NCBI GenBank assembly: GCA_030949985.1
Contig: JAUZRX010000010.1
Coordinates: 211,148 to 275,147, forward strand
DNA: 64,000 bases
Origin: Acidobacteriota bacterium
GTDB taxonomy: Bacteria > Acidobacteriota > Polarisedimenticolia > J045
Direction of reading: 5' to 3'
A program made the position numbers and the translations under genes. Shown piece after piece: positions 52,021-61,343 of the stretch. How positions within the stretch are numbered: the first letter of the stretch is position 1; every line of letters begins with the position of its first letter. Below the pieces are notes generated by a model, which was given only the letters and a program-made list of their open reading frames with translations, searched no databases and had not been told where the DNA came from.

Positions 52021-53085
52021 TTATAGCAGATAAGCCGCCGCGAAGCCGACCTGGGCGGCCATCATCATCAGGTACATGTGAGTCCAGGAGGGGTGGTTCT
52101 CGGTAGTGGCCATGGCTTCGGGATCCCGCAGGATGAGCCAGACGGTGTAGCTGCCCCAGGCGGCCAGGCCCAGCCCCAGCAACACCAGGGCCAGGGGGTT
52201 GCCGGTCAATACGGCGTGGGCCCCGGCCGGGTCGAGGGGGTCGGGCAACCAGACACCGAGGGGCACCAGCAGCCAGGGCAGAACGAACGACGGGGCCATC
52301 ATCCAGGCCGCCGTCCTCACCCCGAAGCGAAGCGGCAGGGTGCGGCAGCCCCCCGCCAGGTCGCCCTCCATGTCGGAGAAATCCTTGGTGGACGCCGCCC
52401 CCACCAGGAAGAGGGCGAAGATCAGCCCGATGTACCACGGCTCGAGGGCCAGCACCGGACCGACCATCGACCACCCCGCCACCTTGAGCAGCATGCCCCG
52501 TGGAACGGCGATGGTCAGGTTGGCGCCGAGGGCGTGACGCTTGGTGCGCCCCAGGACCGGAGCCGAGTAGACGAAGGTGAAGGCCATCCCGGCCAGGTAG
52601 ATGAAAAAACAGGCGTGGCCGGCCAGGATCCGGACGATGAAAGGCGCTCCTTCGAGCATCCCCGGCGGAATCAACCAGCGATCCGCCAGGCCCCGCGCCG
52701 GGTAGATCACCACCAGCCAGGTGGGGAGCACCGCCGCAGCGTAGAGCAGCCAGGTATAGCCCCAGGCGGCCCGAAGCGAGATCCTCCCCGCCGGCAGCAT
52801 GCGCTCGGGCTTGTTGATGCGATCGATCTCCAGGTCGTAGATCTGGTTGATCACGTTACTCGCCGCGTTGAGCAGGGCCGCGCAGAGCGAACCCAGCAGG
52901 ACGGTGAGGATCACCGAGAGATGAAGCTCGCGCGCCGGATCCGGGTTCCAGTAGGAGCCCCACGCGCAGATCGCGCCGGAGATCACCCCGAGTGTCGGGG
53001 GCAAGAGTGTGAAGGGTCGGGTGAAGCGGATGTACTCCACCAGCCCACCGGTCCCGCCGGTGGCGGGGACTGTGCTCTGACTCAC
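52021..53085 (-). CDS. UbiA-family prenyltransferase
   Basis: A 354-residue integral membrane enzyme with about nine helices. It has both aspartate-rich motifs: NVINQIYDLEIDRINKPERMLP (NxxxDxxxD) and DFSDMEGDLAGG. These bind the prenyl diphosphate through Mg2+. The pattern is closest to the chlorophyll synthase / digeranylgeranylglyceryl phosphate synthase / homogentisate side of the family; the acceptor is not visible. GTG at 53085 has AAGGAG eight nt upstream. It lies downstream of a gene that looks able to make prenyl diphosphates from prenols, so the two may act in sequence. Confidence 0.88.
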   Translation of the reverse strand: MSQSTVPATGGTGGLVEYIRFTRPFTLLPPTLGVISGAICAWGSYWNPDPARELHLSVILTVLLGSLCAALLNAASNVINQIYDLEIDRINKPERMLPAGRISLRAAWGYTWLLYAAAVLPTWLVVIYPARGLADRWLIPPGMLEGAPFIVRILAGHACFFIYLAGMAFTFVYSAPVLGRTKRHALGANLTIAVPRGMLLKVAGWSMVGPVLALEPWYIGLIFALFLVGAASTKDFSDMEGDLAGGCRTLPLRFGVRTAAWMMAPSFVLPWLLVPLGVWLPDPLDPAGAHAVLTGNPLALVLLGLGLAAWGSYTVWLILRDPEAMATTENHPSWTHMYLMMMAAQVGFAAAYLL

Positions 53086-53271
53086 GGGGTGACTCCTTCG
53101 GCTCACAGCGCCGCCGGGCGGCCAGCGATGGTAGGCCACAACCGCCGGCGGCGTCGAGCGCACGCCCCCCACGGAGGCCTGAACACCCGCGCCGGACTCG
53201 AGCCGTACTCCGCGGCGCGCCCGGCGCCGGGCCGGTCCGGAGCCGGCCGGCGCGCCTGTCGGCCGCGGGGT

Positions 53272-54609
53272 TCAGAGTCCATGCACCAGGGCCATGGCCA
53301 CCACCCCCCCCACGAGGGTGTTGAGGAAGTTCTGCGCCTCGTTGTCGATCCGGGCTCGACGCTCGAGCAGAGCGCCGAGATAGCTCTCGAGAGTCGTCCC
53401 GATCCAGGCGGCGAGCACGACCCAGGCGACGGCCGCCGGGGAGATCAACCCCATCCCCCAACCCAGCAGAGCCACCACCAGCGACCCGGCGACGCCTGCC
53501 AGGGTCCCCTCGAGACTGACCGCGCCATCGGTGCCTCGCGGAACCGGACGGAAGGTGGTGACCAGGTAAGTCCGGCGGCCATAGGCCTGGCCGATCTCCG
53601 AGCCCAGGGTGTCGGCGGTGGCGGTGGCGAAGGCCGCGACAAGCGCCAGCCAGTAGGGCCCGGGCTCGGCGCTGCCCGCGGCGAGCAGGGCGAAGAGGGC
53701 CCCCGCACCGGCATTGGCCCAGGCGTTGGCGGCCCCCCGGGCGCCCCCCTTCTCCTGGGCGGTGCCCTCCCTGATCTTCGTCCCATAGCCCACCCGGGTG
53801 GCGGCGCTGCCCAGGAAGAAAAAGGCGAAGAGCATCAGGAAGCCGCCCGCGCCAGCGAAAACCCAGATCGCCGTCCCGAGCACGACCCCGTGGAGCAGGC
53901 CCGAACGGTCCACCGAACCAGCCTTCCACGCGGCCACCCCCAGCAGCAGGTTGACGGCCACCGCCGCCAGCACGCGGCCGACGAACACGTCCTTCCGCTC
54001 CACCAGCACCTGGGGGTCGATGGAAAGCGCCGCGTAGAGCAGGGCCCCGCCGCCCACCGAAACCACGATGTTGTCGTCCAGGCCCAGGGGGAGGCTCTCG
54101 ACCACCGCCATCACGGCGGCCACGAGCAGCAGGGGCAGCAGCCAGGCGGCTTCCATCGTCACGCCCAGCGTCCAGCCGTAAAGGGTGGCGGAACCGGCTC
54201 CGCCAAAGGCCGCGAAGGCCAGCAGGCCGACCCAGGACTTCTGGGGATTCCACGGCAGGCTGCCGCCACGGCCTCGCGCCAGGATGCCCGCCACCGTGGC
54301 CATACCATCACCGAAAGCCAGCAGCCCCCAGGCCGCAGCGACGATTTCGAGGTGCCCGGGGAAGATCAGCACCAGGGCCAGGATGCTGGCGGGATAGAGC
54401 ACGATGCCCAGGTCGTGTCCCCGCTCGGAAGCGGTCCCGCGGAAGATGCGCCGGCCGCCGTAGCGGGGCAGCACGAAGAGGTTGTGGACCAGGGCCCCGC
54501 AGGCCAGCAGCGCCGCCTGCCAGGGCGTCAACCACACGAGCAGGAAGGCAAAGCCTCCCATGGCCACATGCACACCCTTGCGCGCCATTTCCCGACCGAT
54601 GGACGACAT
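53272..54609 (-). CDS. fused prenol kinase (VTE5/dolichol-kinase-like) and prenyl-phosphate kinase (DUF92/VTE6-like)
   Basis: A 445-residue polytopic membrane protein made of two families. Residues 1-190 resemble CTP-dependent phytol/dolichol kinases, with MARKGVHV, GDGMATVAG at about 100-108 and QKSWVGLLAF near 123. Residues about 230-445 are DUF92/VTE6, with FLGSAATRVGYGTK, RGAANAWANAGAG, ADTLGSEIGQAYGR and VPRGTDGAVSLEGTLAG. In plants VTE5 and VTE6 phosphorylate phytol and then phytyl phosphate. One chain with both would turn a prenol into its diphosphate. ATG at 54609 has GAGGAG six nt upstream. It is 10 nt after the SDR stop and precedes the UbiA gene. Confidence 0.8.
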   Translation of the reverse strand: MSSIGREMARKGVHVAMGGFAFLLVWLTPWQAALLACGALVHNLFVLPRYGGRRIFRGTASERGHDLGIVLYPASILALVLIFPGHLEIVAAAWGLLAFGDGMATVAGILARGRGGSLPWNPQKSWVGLLAFAAFGGAGSATLYGWTLGVTMEAAWLLPLLLVAAVMAVVESLPLGLDDNIVVSVGGGALLYAALSIDPQVLVERKDVFVGRVLAAVAVNLLLGVAAWKAGSVDRSGLLHGVVLGTAIWVFAGAGGFLMLFAFFFLGSAATRVGYGTKIREGTAQEKGGARGAANAWANAGAGALFALLAAGSAEPGPYWLALVAAFATATADTLGSEIGQAYGRRTYLVTTFRPVPRGTDGAVSLEGTLAGVAGSLVVALLGWGMGLISPAAVAWVVLAAWIGTTLESYLGALLERRARIDNEAQNFLNTLVGGVVAMALVHGL

Positions 54610-54619
54610 CACCCGCTCC

Positions 54620-55624
54620 TCAACCCGGCGAGTTGGCCGCCGGGCTCCGGTCGCGCTCCTCGAGCCAGCGCATCATCCGCGCCAGACCCTCGGCGGCCGG
54701 AGTGATGGTGTAACCCAGTTCCCGCCGGGCCCGCTCGGACGAATAGGCCCATTCGTGGCGGTAGATCTCCACCTCGCCGGGACTCAGGGGAGGCTCGATC
54801 CCGGTCCAACCGGCCTGCCAACAAAGTATCCGGCCCAGCCAGCCGGCCACCGAGTAGGGGATCACCCGCCGGGGCACCTCCACGCCGCCGGCCCGGGCCA
54901 TCAGCTCCAGCGCCTGGCGCACGGTGAGGTTCTCGCCCCCGAGCACGTAACGCGAACCGGGTTCCGCCTTGTCCAGGGCCAGCAGGAAGCCGGCCGCCAC
55001 GTCCTCGACGAAAGCCAGGCATTGACGCCGGTCCCCCGGACCGATCGTCCCCGGCAGGCGACCCCGGAGAAGATCCCGGCCGGCGGCGGCGAGGATGTTG
55101 CCGTCGGTCATGCGCCCCGGGCCGTAGACGACCCCGGGATAGAGCGCGACCAGGGGCGCACCCTTTTCCATGCGCTGGCGCAGTTGCCGATCGGCGAGCA
55201 GCTTGGTCCTCTCGTAATCGTTTCGCGGCCGGCCGTCATGCAGGGAATCCTCGTCCCCGGTGGTACGGTCGGTGGGTCCCAGGGCGACGAAGGACGAGCA
55301 GACCAGCACCTTTTCGAGACCCCGCCCCAGGGCCAGGTCGATCAGGGTGGCCTGGGCCTCCACGTTCACCTTGTCGAAGAGGGATCGGTCCTTGACCCAG
55401 CGCTTGACCAGCGCCGCCACGTGGATCACCGCGTCCACGTCGGCCAGGCCCCGCTCGAGGCTCGCTCGATCGAGAAGGTCTCCCCGCAGCGGGAGAAGTC
55501 CCTCCCGCCTTTCCAGGGCTTCCGGACGCCGGGCCAGGGCCACCACCTGGTGACCGGCCCGCAGCAGGTGGTCGATGATCCGTCCCCCGAGGAAACCGGT
55601 TCCGCCGGTCAGGAAGACCCTCAT
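54620..55624 (-). CDS. extended SDR: NAD(P)-dependent epimerase/dehydratase or reductase
   Basis: A 334-residue Rossmann-fold enzyme. The nucleotide motif is FLTGGTGFLGGRII, the catalytic YxxxK is Y-E-R-T-K, and VCSSFVALGP holds the Ser position. The sequence style is like dihydroflavonol-4-reductase/HpnA-type SDRs, with YPGVVYGPGRMTDGNI. The substrate cannot be told from sequence. Its ATG overlaps the stop of the RmlD-like gene (ATGA, 55621-55624), and the kinase fusion follows, so all three are one operon. Confidence 0.85.
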   Translation of the reverse strand: MRVFLTGGTGFLGGRIIDHLLRAGHQVVALARRPEALERREGLLPLRGDLLDRASLERGLADVDAVIHVAALVKRWVKDRSLFDKVNVEAQATLIDLALGRGLEKVLVCSSFVALGPTDRTTGDEDSLHDGRPRNDYERTKLLADRQLRQRMEKGAPLVALYPGVVYGPGRMTDGNILAAAGRDLLRGRLPGTIGPGDRRQCLAFVEDVAAGFLLALDKAEPGSRYVLGGENLTVRQALELMARAGGVEVPRRVIPYSVAGWLGRILCWQAGWTGIEPPLSPGEVEIYRHEWAYSSERARRELGYTITPAAEGLARMMRWLEERDRSPAANSPG

Positions 55625-56511
55625 CGGGGCTCCTCCCCCGGCTCACCAGCCGCCACTCCCAGGTATTCCGCGGCCCATTCCCGCCAGTCCCGGGGCTTCC
55701 AGCCCAGGGCTCGCTCGAGGCGCGAGGTGGCCAGCGGGGTACGGGACGGACGCCGCGCCGGCAGTTCCACGGCGGCGGGATCGGTTCCCTCCACCCGTTC
55801 CGGGTCGGCGCCCAGCACGCGCGCCAGTTCGCGGGCGAAGTCGGCGCGAGAGCCGGCGGGCGGATTGGCCAGGTGCCAGACCCCCGTCAGATCCGACTCG
55901 AGGATGCGCTCCACCACCTGGGCGATCTCCAGGGTGCAGGTAGGCCGACTGGCCCACCCCTCGAAGACCCGCACGGCCCCATCGCCCTGCCGCAGCTGAT
56001 CGGCGATCTTGTCCAGGAAAGTCGGTCTTCCGGAACCGAAGACGAACGAAACCCGGAGCACGACCGCCTCGACGAGGGTCTCCAGCACCGCCTGTTCTCC
56101 ACGCAGCTTGCTCCAGCCGTAGTGGTTGACGGGACCCGGTGCGTCGGCCTCGTCGTACTCACCCTGTTTTTCTCCATCGAAGACATAATCGGTGGAGAAA
56201 TGGATCAGGCGGATGCCCTCCCGCCGGCAGATCTCCGCAAGGTGCGCGGGGCCCTCGGCATTGACGCGATCGGCGGCCTCGGGATCTTCCTCGCAGGCAT
56301 CCACGTTGGACATCGCCGCGCAGTTGAGCACCACGGTGGGCCGCAGACGGGCTATCTCCGCGGCCATGCCCCAGCGGTCGCAGATGTCGATCTCGGCCCG
56401 CGTGGCGGAGACCGTATGGGGAAAACGAGGCTCGAGCCGGCTGACCAGGGTGCGGCCCACCAGTCCTCCGGCACCGATGATCAGCGGCCGGATCTTGAGA
56501 TTTTCCTGCAC
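55621..56511 (-). CDS. RmlD-like SDR (dTDP-4-dehydrorhamnose reductase family)
   Basis: A 296-residue protein of the RmlD/NAD-dependent sugar-nucleotide reductase group. It has IIGAGGLVGRTLVSRL for the cofactor, VLNCAAMSNVDACEEDPEAADRVNAEG, STDYVFDGEKQGEYDE and the active-site YGWSK, all RmlD hallmarks. No rmlABC genes are nearby, so it may act on another nucleotide sugar. It may instead be a MAT2B-like paralogue. The GTG at 56511 follows GAGGGAG very closely, so the exact start is uncertain. Confidence 0.8.
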   Translation of the reverse strand: MQENLKIRPLIIGAGGLVGRTLVSRLEPRFPHTVSATRAEIDICDRWGMAAEIARLRPTVVLNCAAMSNVDACEEDPEAADRVNAEGPAHLAEICRREGIRLIHFSTDYVFDGEKQGEYDEADAPGPVNHYGWSKLRGEQAVLETLVEAVVLRVSFVFGSGRPTFLDKIADQLRQGDGAVRVFEGWASRPTCTLEIAQVVERILESDLTGVWHLANPPAGSRADFARELARVLGADPERVEGTDPAAVELPARRPSRTPLATSRLERALGWKPRDWREWAAEYLGVAAGEPGEEPR

Positions 56512-56592
56512 AGCTCCCTCTCAGTCCCACCCCGCCGCCTGGACCGGCCAGAGAATACCCCAACTTGGCGCCCTCCCCACCAGGGACGGCTT

Positions 56593-59007
56593 TCAGCGGG
56601 AGTCCTTCAGATCGAGAATCTGGCCGATGCCGGCCAGGTCCACCACCAGGCGGATCTCGTTGCGGTCGTTGCCGACGAAATCACGCCGATCCCAGCCGAG
56701 CTGAAAGCTGCAACACTGGGTGGAATAGCGGAGGAGGTAGTACTGGTGATCCAGGCGTCCGTCCTCCAGGTTGTAGTCCAGGTCCACCTGCCCGGAAAAG
56801 CGCCTGCTGAAGGTGCGCCCCCAGCGCGTCCGCAGGAAGTTGGTGGGGTTCGTCGCCGCCGGGTTCGACGGTCGGCGCCGATACCACGACCCCTGGAAGT
56901 AGCCCCGCTCACCGCTGCCCATCAGGGCCGAGACCTGGGTCTCGGTCAGGACGTTGTTGGCCGGATCGAAGGTGTAGGCCACGTCGAGGGCCTGCTCGTG
57001 GGTCGGGTTGAAACGACCACGGATGGTGATCGGCGAGAAGGAACGCACACCGGTGGTGACCGTCACCACCCGGCCGGTGAGAGGATCGCGACGGGGCTCG
57101 AGAGTCTCGGGATCGAGGAGAACCGTGTAGACCCGCCCCAGGTCACGCACCAGCGAATAGGACTGGTAGATCTCCAGGCTGGCGATCTCGGTGGGGTTGA
57201 GGTTCTCGGTCACCTCCAGTCGAGGCATCGCCTCGGGCTCGGCCTCCGCCTGCTCGCTGCGCTTCGCCTCCTGCTCGGCCTCTTTCTCGACAGCCTCGAG
57301 AGAGGCGTCCTCGGCGCTGGCCACCCCGCTCGAGCGCCCGATCCCCGGAGGGCGCAGGGCGAAAAGACGCTGGCGCACCCCGTAGCGAAAGTCGGAAAGC
57401 TCCCCCGGAACGGAGTCGATCTCGTCAAAGACGACGATCTCCCGCTGGTCGACCCCGGCCGGCGGCCGCCAGCGATACTCCACGAAGGGCTCGATCACGT
57501 GCTTGAGCTTGGGCGAGAAGCTCCACTTCGGCGTGGGAAAGACCCGCTGAAGGCGCGGACCCGCCAGGCTGAACCCGGCATTCCACAGGCTGCGGAACAA
57601 GGGCTCGGAGACCAGCGACAGATCCGCGCCCGCATCCGGTGCGTTGGCGTGGGTGTACCAGGTGCCGCGCCAGCCGGCGGAGAGCTGAAAGTCGAGCCAG
57701 CTGCGACGCACCAGGGGCACACTGAGTCGGGGATTGACATCCACCCGGCCCCATCGATTGAGCACTCGCGTCTCCAGTTCCTCGTCGCTGTGGACACCGG
57801 GCATGCCGTCGGGGGGCTCGAGAATGCGCTTTTCGAAACCGGCGATCGAACTCTCGAACGAAAGATAGAACGGGCTCCTCCCCAACCTCTGACTGCGGCC
57901 CCGCAACTCGATTTCCGGCAACTGGCTGTTGACCACCTGGCCGGTGAGCAAACGACTGTCGAGAGTCCCCCCCACGAAATACTGCTTGTGCCGCCGGGCG
58001 CGCAAGGAGAGGGAATACCAGGACCAGTTGCGGGTGATATCCACCGTGGAATAGGTCTGGGGCGTCGACGAGCGGGCCAGGTCGGTCTCGTAGTCGGTGG
58101 TGTAGTCGAAGTCGGAGATCGTCTCCAGCTTGGCGGTCAGTTTGAAGTCCCGGGGCAGGTCCTGCCGTTGTTCCCATTCGAAACGGTAGCGGGTGCGGCG
58201 ACGTACCTGGTCGTTGATCCAGTAACCCCGGCCGCGGGCCCGACCGTTCCAGGTGGGCAGCCATGCGAGTTCCGCACCCAACGCTGCCCCCACCCGCGTA
58301 TGCGCATCGAAATAGAGAGTGATATCAGCATGCTCCCCGAGCACCCAGTAGTAGGGCAGGGACAGGGTCTGGCCGAGCTTGTCGGAGGAGCCGAACTCGG
58401 GGAAGAGAAAGCCGGAGGCCCGGTCTTCCTTGATCGGCCAGACCAGAAAGGGCGTGTAGAACACGGGCACCCTGCCCGCGCGGAAGGAAACCCCCCGCAG
58501 GTGGGCGTAACGGCCCAGGTCGAAGACCCCGCGACGCATGCGAAACGACCAGTAGGGCACCGGCTGGCTGCAGGTGGTAAACACCGCCTTTTCGACCCGC
58601 ACCTTGCCCTTCTCGAGCAACTCGAGGCGTGCGGCACGCAGGATCGCGCCGTTTTCCTCGAGAAAAGCGACCGCCTCGTCCATCTCCCCGGTCCCGGCCT
58701 CGTAACGATAGATCAGGCGGGATCCACTGAGCACCGCTCCGGGGATGCCGAGCACGACGTTTCCCGTCGCCTCGGCGATCTTGCGGTCCTGATCGACGAA
58801 GACCTCGTCGGCCAGGATCTTCGCCTCCGGCCCTTCGAGGATCACATTCCCTTTCAGCAGCAGCCAGTGGTCGTCACCGGGGCCGCTTTGGATGCGATCG
58901 GCGACGACACGGTCGAAACCCACTCCGGCACCGGCCAGGGGCAAGGCCGCCCGGGCCGCCGGGAACCCGCCGAGGAACGCGAGCCCTATGGCAAGGCAGC
59001 GCCTCAT
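56593..59007 (-). CDS. lptD: LPS-assembly protein LptD
   Basis: An 804-residue outer-membrane translocon that inserts lipopolysaccharide into the outer leaflet. The signal peptide (LAIGLAFLGGFPAARA) is followed by an OstA/LptA-like jelly-roll (about 30-170, WLLLKGNVILEGPEAKILADEVFVDQDRKIAEATGNV, abbreviated to its ends) and a large barrel domain. The C-terminus has YSTQCCSFQLGWDRRDF, matching the conserved Cys-rich end of LptD. An acidic Glu/Ala linker (about 560-585) interrupts the barrel region. It proves an LPS-type outer membrane. The ATG overlaps the stop of the MEMO gene by one base. Confidence 0.92.
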   Translation of the reverse strand: MRRCLAIGLAFLGGFPAARAALPLAGAGVGFDRVVADRIQSGPGDDHWLLLKGNVILEGPEAKILADEVFVDQDRKIAEATGNVVLGIPGAVLSGSRLIYRYEAGTGEMDEAVAFLEENGAILRAARLELLEKGKVRVEKAVFTTCSQPVPYWSFRMRRGVFDLGRYAHLRGVSFRAGRVPVFYTPFLVWPIKEDRASGFLFPEFGSSDKLGQTLSLPYYWVLGEHADITLYFDAHTRVGAALGAELAWLPTWNGRARGRGYWINDQVRRRTRYRFEWEQRQDLPRDFKLTAKLETISDFDYTTDYETDLARSSTPQTYSTVDITRNWSWYSLSLRARRHKQYFVGGTLDSRLLTGQVVNSQLPEIELRGRSQRLGRSPFYLSFESSIAGFEKRILEPPDGMPGVHSDEELETRVLNRWGRVDVNPRLSVPLVRRSWLDFQLSAGWRGTWYTHANAPDAGADLSLVSEPLFRSLWNAGFSLAGPRLQRVFPTPKWSFSPKLKHVIEPFVEYRWRPPAGVDQREIVVFDEIDSVPGELSDFRYGVRQRLFALRPPGIGRSSGVASAEDASLEAVEKEAEQEAKRSEQAEAEPEAMPRLEVTENLNPTEIASLEIYQSYSLVRDLGRVYTVLLDPETLEPRRDPLTGRVVTVTTGVRSFSPITIRGRFNPTHEQALDVAYTFDPANNVLTETQVSALMGSGERGYFQGSWYRRRPSNPAATNPTNFLRTRWGRTFSRRFSGQVDLDYNLEDGRLDHQYYLLRYSTQCCSFQLGWDRRDFVGNDRNEIRLVVDLAGIGQILDLKDSR

Positions 59008-59819
59008 CAGGAAAACACCATGCCGGCATAGGTCACCACCTCGGTGTCATCGCCGGTGACCTCTCCCGAGTGGGTGTAGCAGACCGTCCTGGCCGAACGC
59101 GCACCCAGGAGGCGCAGCGCCTCGAGGGCCGCCACCGCGCAGGCCGCGCCGCACATGCTGATCTCCCGCTCCCGCACCACCCGCGCCAGGCCCTCCGGGT
59201 CGAGGGCCTCGAGGCGCTCGAGAGCCGCGGCGTCCTTCTCCCGCGCCGCGGCGGCGCTTTCGTAGTGGGTCATGTCCGAGGAAACCGCGATCATCGGCCG
59301 CGGTCCCTCGCAGCTCTCGATCACCTCCGCCAGGGCTCGCCCCATCTCGAGCAGGGCCGGCAGGTCGGTGACGGCCGACACCAGGGGCGCGATCTGCACG
59401 TCTTCCCGGCGGCGCTGCATGAAAGGAACCTGTACCTCCAGACCATGCTCCGCGGAGTGGGCCCGGGAATCGAAGCGCAAGGCAGCGAGTCGCCGACCGA
59501 GATCCTCGAGCAGGCTTCGGTCGACGGCCACGGAGCCGAGGGGCGTGGCCCACGAGGCCTCTTCCGCGGCCGCCAGCGCCGCCCCCCGACCGGTGTGGTT
59601 CGGACCGAGGAGAATCACCCGCCCGGGAAGCGCGAGGGTGCCCCACACCGCCCCGGCGCAGGAGCCGGAGTAGACGTATCCCGCATGGGGCACGAGTACT
59701 CCCATCGCCGGAACAGCTTCGGGTGTCGAGGGCATCATGCGATCGAGCAGGGCGGCCAAACGGACACGATCGGCGGGGTAGAAAGCCCCGGCCACCGCGG
59801 GGTACCTCACGGCAGGCAT
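59007..59819 (-). CDS. MEMO1-family protein (AmmeMemoRadiSam system protein B)
   Basis: A 270-residue MEMO homologue related to class III extradiol dioxygenases. Metal-type residues appear in PHAGYVYSG, LGPNHTGRG and SSDMTHYE, and EHGLEVQVPFMQ is the family core. In many bacteria it sits with AMMECR1 and a radical SAM protein; neither is here. The biochemical role is unknown. ATG at 59819 starts MPAVRYPAVAGAFYPAD, the usual family start, with GGGAG about 11 nt upstream. It is co-directional with lptD. Confidence 0.9.
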   Translation of the reverse strand: MPAVRYPAVAGAFYPADRVRLAALLDRMMPSTPEAVPAMGVLVPHAGYVYSGSCAGAVWGTLALPGRVILLGPNHTGRGAALAAAEEASWATPLGSVAVDRSLLEDLGRRLAALRFDSRAHSAEHGLEVQVPFMQRRREDVQIAPLVSAVTDLPALLEMGRALAEVIESCEGPRPMIAVSSDMTHYESAAAAREKDAAALERLEALDPEGLARVVREREISMCGAACAVAALEALRLLGARSARTVCYTHSGEVTGDDTEVVTYAGMVFS

Positions 59820-60056
59820 CTTTACTTTTTCTCCCAGGGCACTGTCCCCGGTGATGTCCCGGGCCCGGCGCAGCCGTGCGGCCCAGGCCCGCATGATGAC
59901 CGAACCCGGCCACGGGGGACGCCGCACGAGGCCTCCCGATCAGACGTCTCCCGGGCCGCCGGCCCCCCGGGGGCTCTTCGTGACGGTCCCACGAAAACGC
60001 CCCTGGATCTCATCCGCCCCAAGAATAGCCGCCCGCCCCTCCATCCGGCCAGCCTT

Positions 60057-60506
60057 TCACTCGGCGAAGAGGGCGGGCTGGTGGGGCACGCTCTCCCCGG
60101 GCCCCAGGAGGTGGCGCACCAGCAGGCCACGCCGGGAAAGATCGTCGGCAATGAACTTGCGGTGGCAGGAGCGGGGATCGGCCTCGGCACAGAGCAGGGC
60201 GGTGGGCTGGTCCCCGGCCAGGGCGATCAGCCGGCGGAGCCCCTCCTGGTAGACGTCGGTCAGCCGATGGGCCGCGTAACCCTCGTCCCGCAGCCCTCCC
60301 AGGGCCGCGCCGAGCCAGTGGTAGGCGATGGCCGCCGCGGCGAGGATCCGCTCCATCTCGTCCCGCCCGTGCCACGGATGCCGGCGACTCCAGGGGGACG
60401 AGCGCACGTCGGCGACAGCGGCGATCCCCGCCTCCGTCAGCAGCGCCACCAGCTGCTCGGCACTGCGGCTGGAGTGTCCGACTGTCCAGACGATCTTCTG
60501 TGCCAT
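60057..60506 (-). CDS. DUF488-family protein
   Basis: A 149-residue soluble protein of the DUF488 family, with the family pattern WTVGHSSRSAEQLVALL, ADVRSSPWSRRHP and LLCAEADPRSCHRKFIADDL. The CxExxPxxCHR-like motif (CAEADPRSCHR) suggests metal or nucleotide binding; no activity is established for the family. The 237-nt stretch between it and the MEMO gene has GC-rich dyads but no gene. Confidence 0.88.
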   Translation of the reverse strand: MAQKIVWTVGHSSRSAEQLVALLTEAGIAAVADVRSSPWSRRHPWHGRDEMERILAAAAIAYHWLGAALGGLRDEGYAAHRLTDVYQEGLRRLIALAGDQPTALLCAEADPRSCHRKFIADDLSRRGLLVRHLLGPGESVPHQPALFAE

Positions 60507-60606
60507 GTCTCACTCCAGCCACGGGCCGCCCCGGCGGCCTCCATGACAGAACCCCGTGCCGATGACAATATTCCGCCGGGACGGATCCCGGCAAGGGGGC
60601 TTGACC

Positions 60607-61299
60607 ATGCGCCAGTGGCCCAGGGTCGTGCTGATCGACGGCTACAACGTGTTGCTCACCCTGGCGAGGCGGGAGGGTGCAGAGCTGAACGACGGGGATC
60701 TCCCCGGCGCCGTCGACCACCTGACGACCCTCCTCGGGCAGTGGGCCGCCCTGCGGGAAAGCGAGGTCGTCCTGGTCTGGGACCGGCGTCCGGGCACCCT
60801 GCGCGGCGAGGAAGCAGGCCTGCGGGTGATCCGGGTCGACCCGCCGGCAGAGGCCGACGACTGGATCGCCGCCGAGGCCCGGCGCCTCCAAGGGGCGGGC
60901 AGGCAGATCGCGGTGGTCACGGCGGACCGGGGGCTGGCCCGCCGGCTGCCGGAAGGAACCCGGGTCTTCCCTCCCCGGCACCTGGAAGGCGATCTCCAGG
61001 CGCTGGTCTCGGGTCCCCTGGGCCATCCGGGCCGGGGCGTTCACCTGGACGAGGATGAAATACCCGCCTCCAGCGGGCCCGTCGATCCGCGAACCCTGCC
61101 GCGACGCCGGCAACGGCCGGAGGCCCCGGTCGCCCCGGCGGTCCCCGTGGCCCCGCCCCCCACCCCTGCCCCTCTCTCCGGCTCCCCGGGGGGCGTCGGC
61201 GAGGATCGCCGGACCGCCGCCCGCCAGGCGGCCCGGGAGGAGCGTGCCCGCCGGCGCGAACGCTACATGAAAAAACTCCGCCGCAAGAAGGGCAGGTAG
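60607..61299 (+). CDS. NYN-domain (YacP/Rae1-like) predicted RNase
   Basis: A 230-residue protein. The N-terminal NYN/PIN-like nuclease domain (about 1-135) has the acidic starts VVLIDGYNVLLTLAR, VVLVWDRR and ADDWIAAEA, followed by VVTADRGLARRL. These acidic residues form the metal-dependent RNase site. YacP/Rae1 proteins cleave mRNA on the ribosome in Firmicutes. The C-terminal 95 residues are Pro/Arg/Ala-rich and end in a Lys/Arg cluster, probably an RNA-binding tail. ATG at 60607 follows AAGGGGG. It is 44 nt before rsmI. Confidence 0.85.
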   Translation: MRQWPRVVLIDGYNVLLTLARREGAELNDGDLPGAVDHLTTLLGQWAALRESEVVLVWDRRPGTLRGEEAGLRVIRVDPPAEADDWIAAEARRLQGAGRQIAVVTADRGLARRLPEGTRVFPPRHLEGDLQALVSGPLGHPGRGVHLDEDEIPASSGPVDPRTLPRRRQRPEAPVAPAVPVAPPPTPAPLSGSPGGVGEDRRTAARQAAREERARRRERYMKKLRRKKGR

Positions 61300-61343
61300 A
61301 ATCGACCTCCCCGGCCGTGCCGCGGGATGGAGGCCCGAGCCCG

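Noticed and set aside
52078-54705. 875-codon plus-strand frame opposite UbiA and the kinase fusion
   Set aside because: Antisense shadow; very rich in Gln, His and Gly, no recognisable motif.
55873-59031. 1052-codon plus-strand frame opposite lptD and the RmlD-like gene
   Set aside because: Antisense to recognised proteins, with Gln/His/Pro/Gly-rich shadow composition and no domain.
61317-61343. Upstream GTG start for rsmI
   Set aside because: It would add nine residues absent from typical RsmI proteins, and the GGAGG site lies between it and the GTG at 61344.
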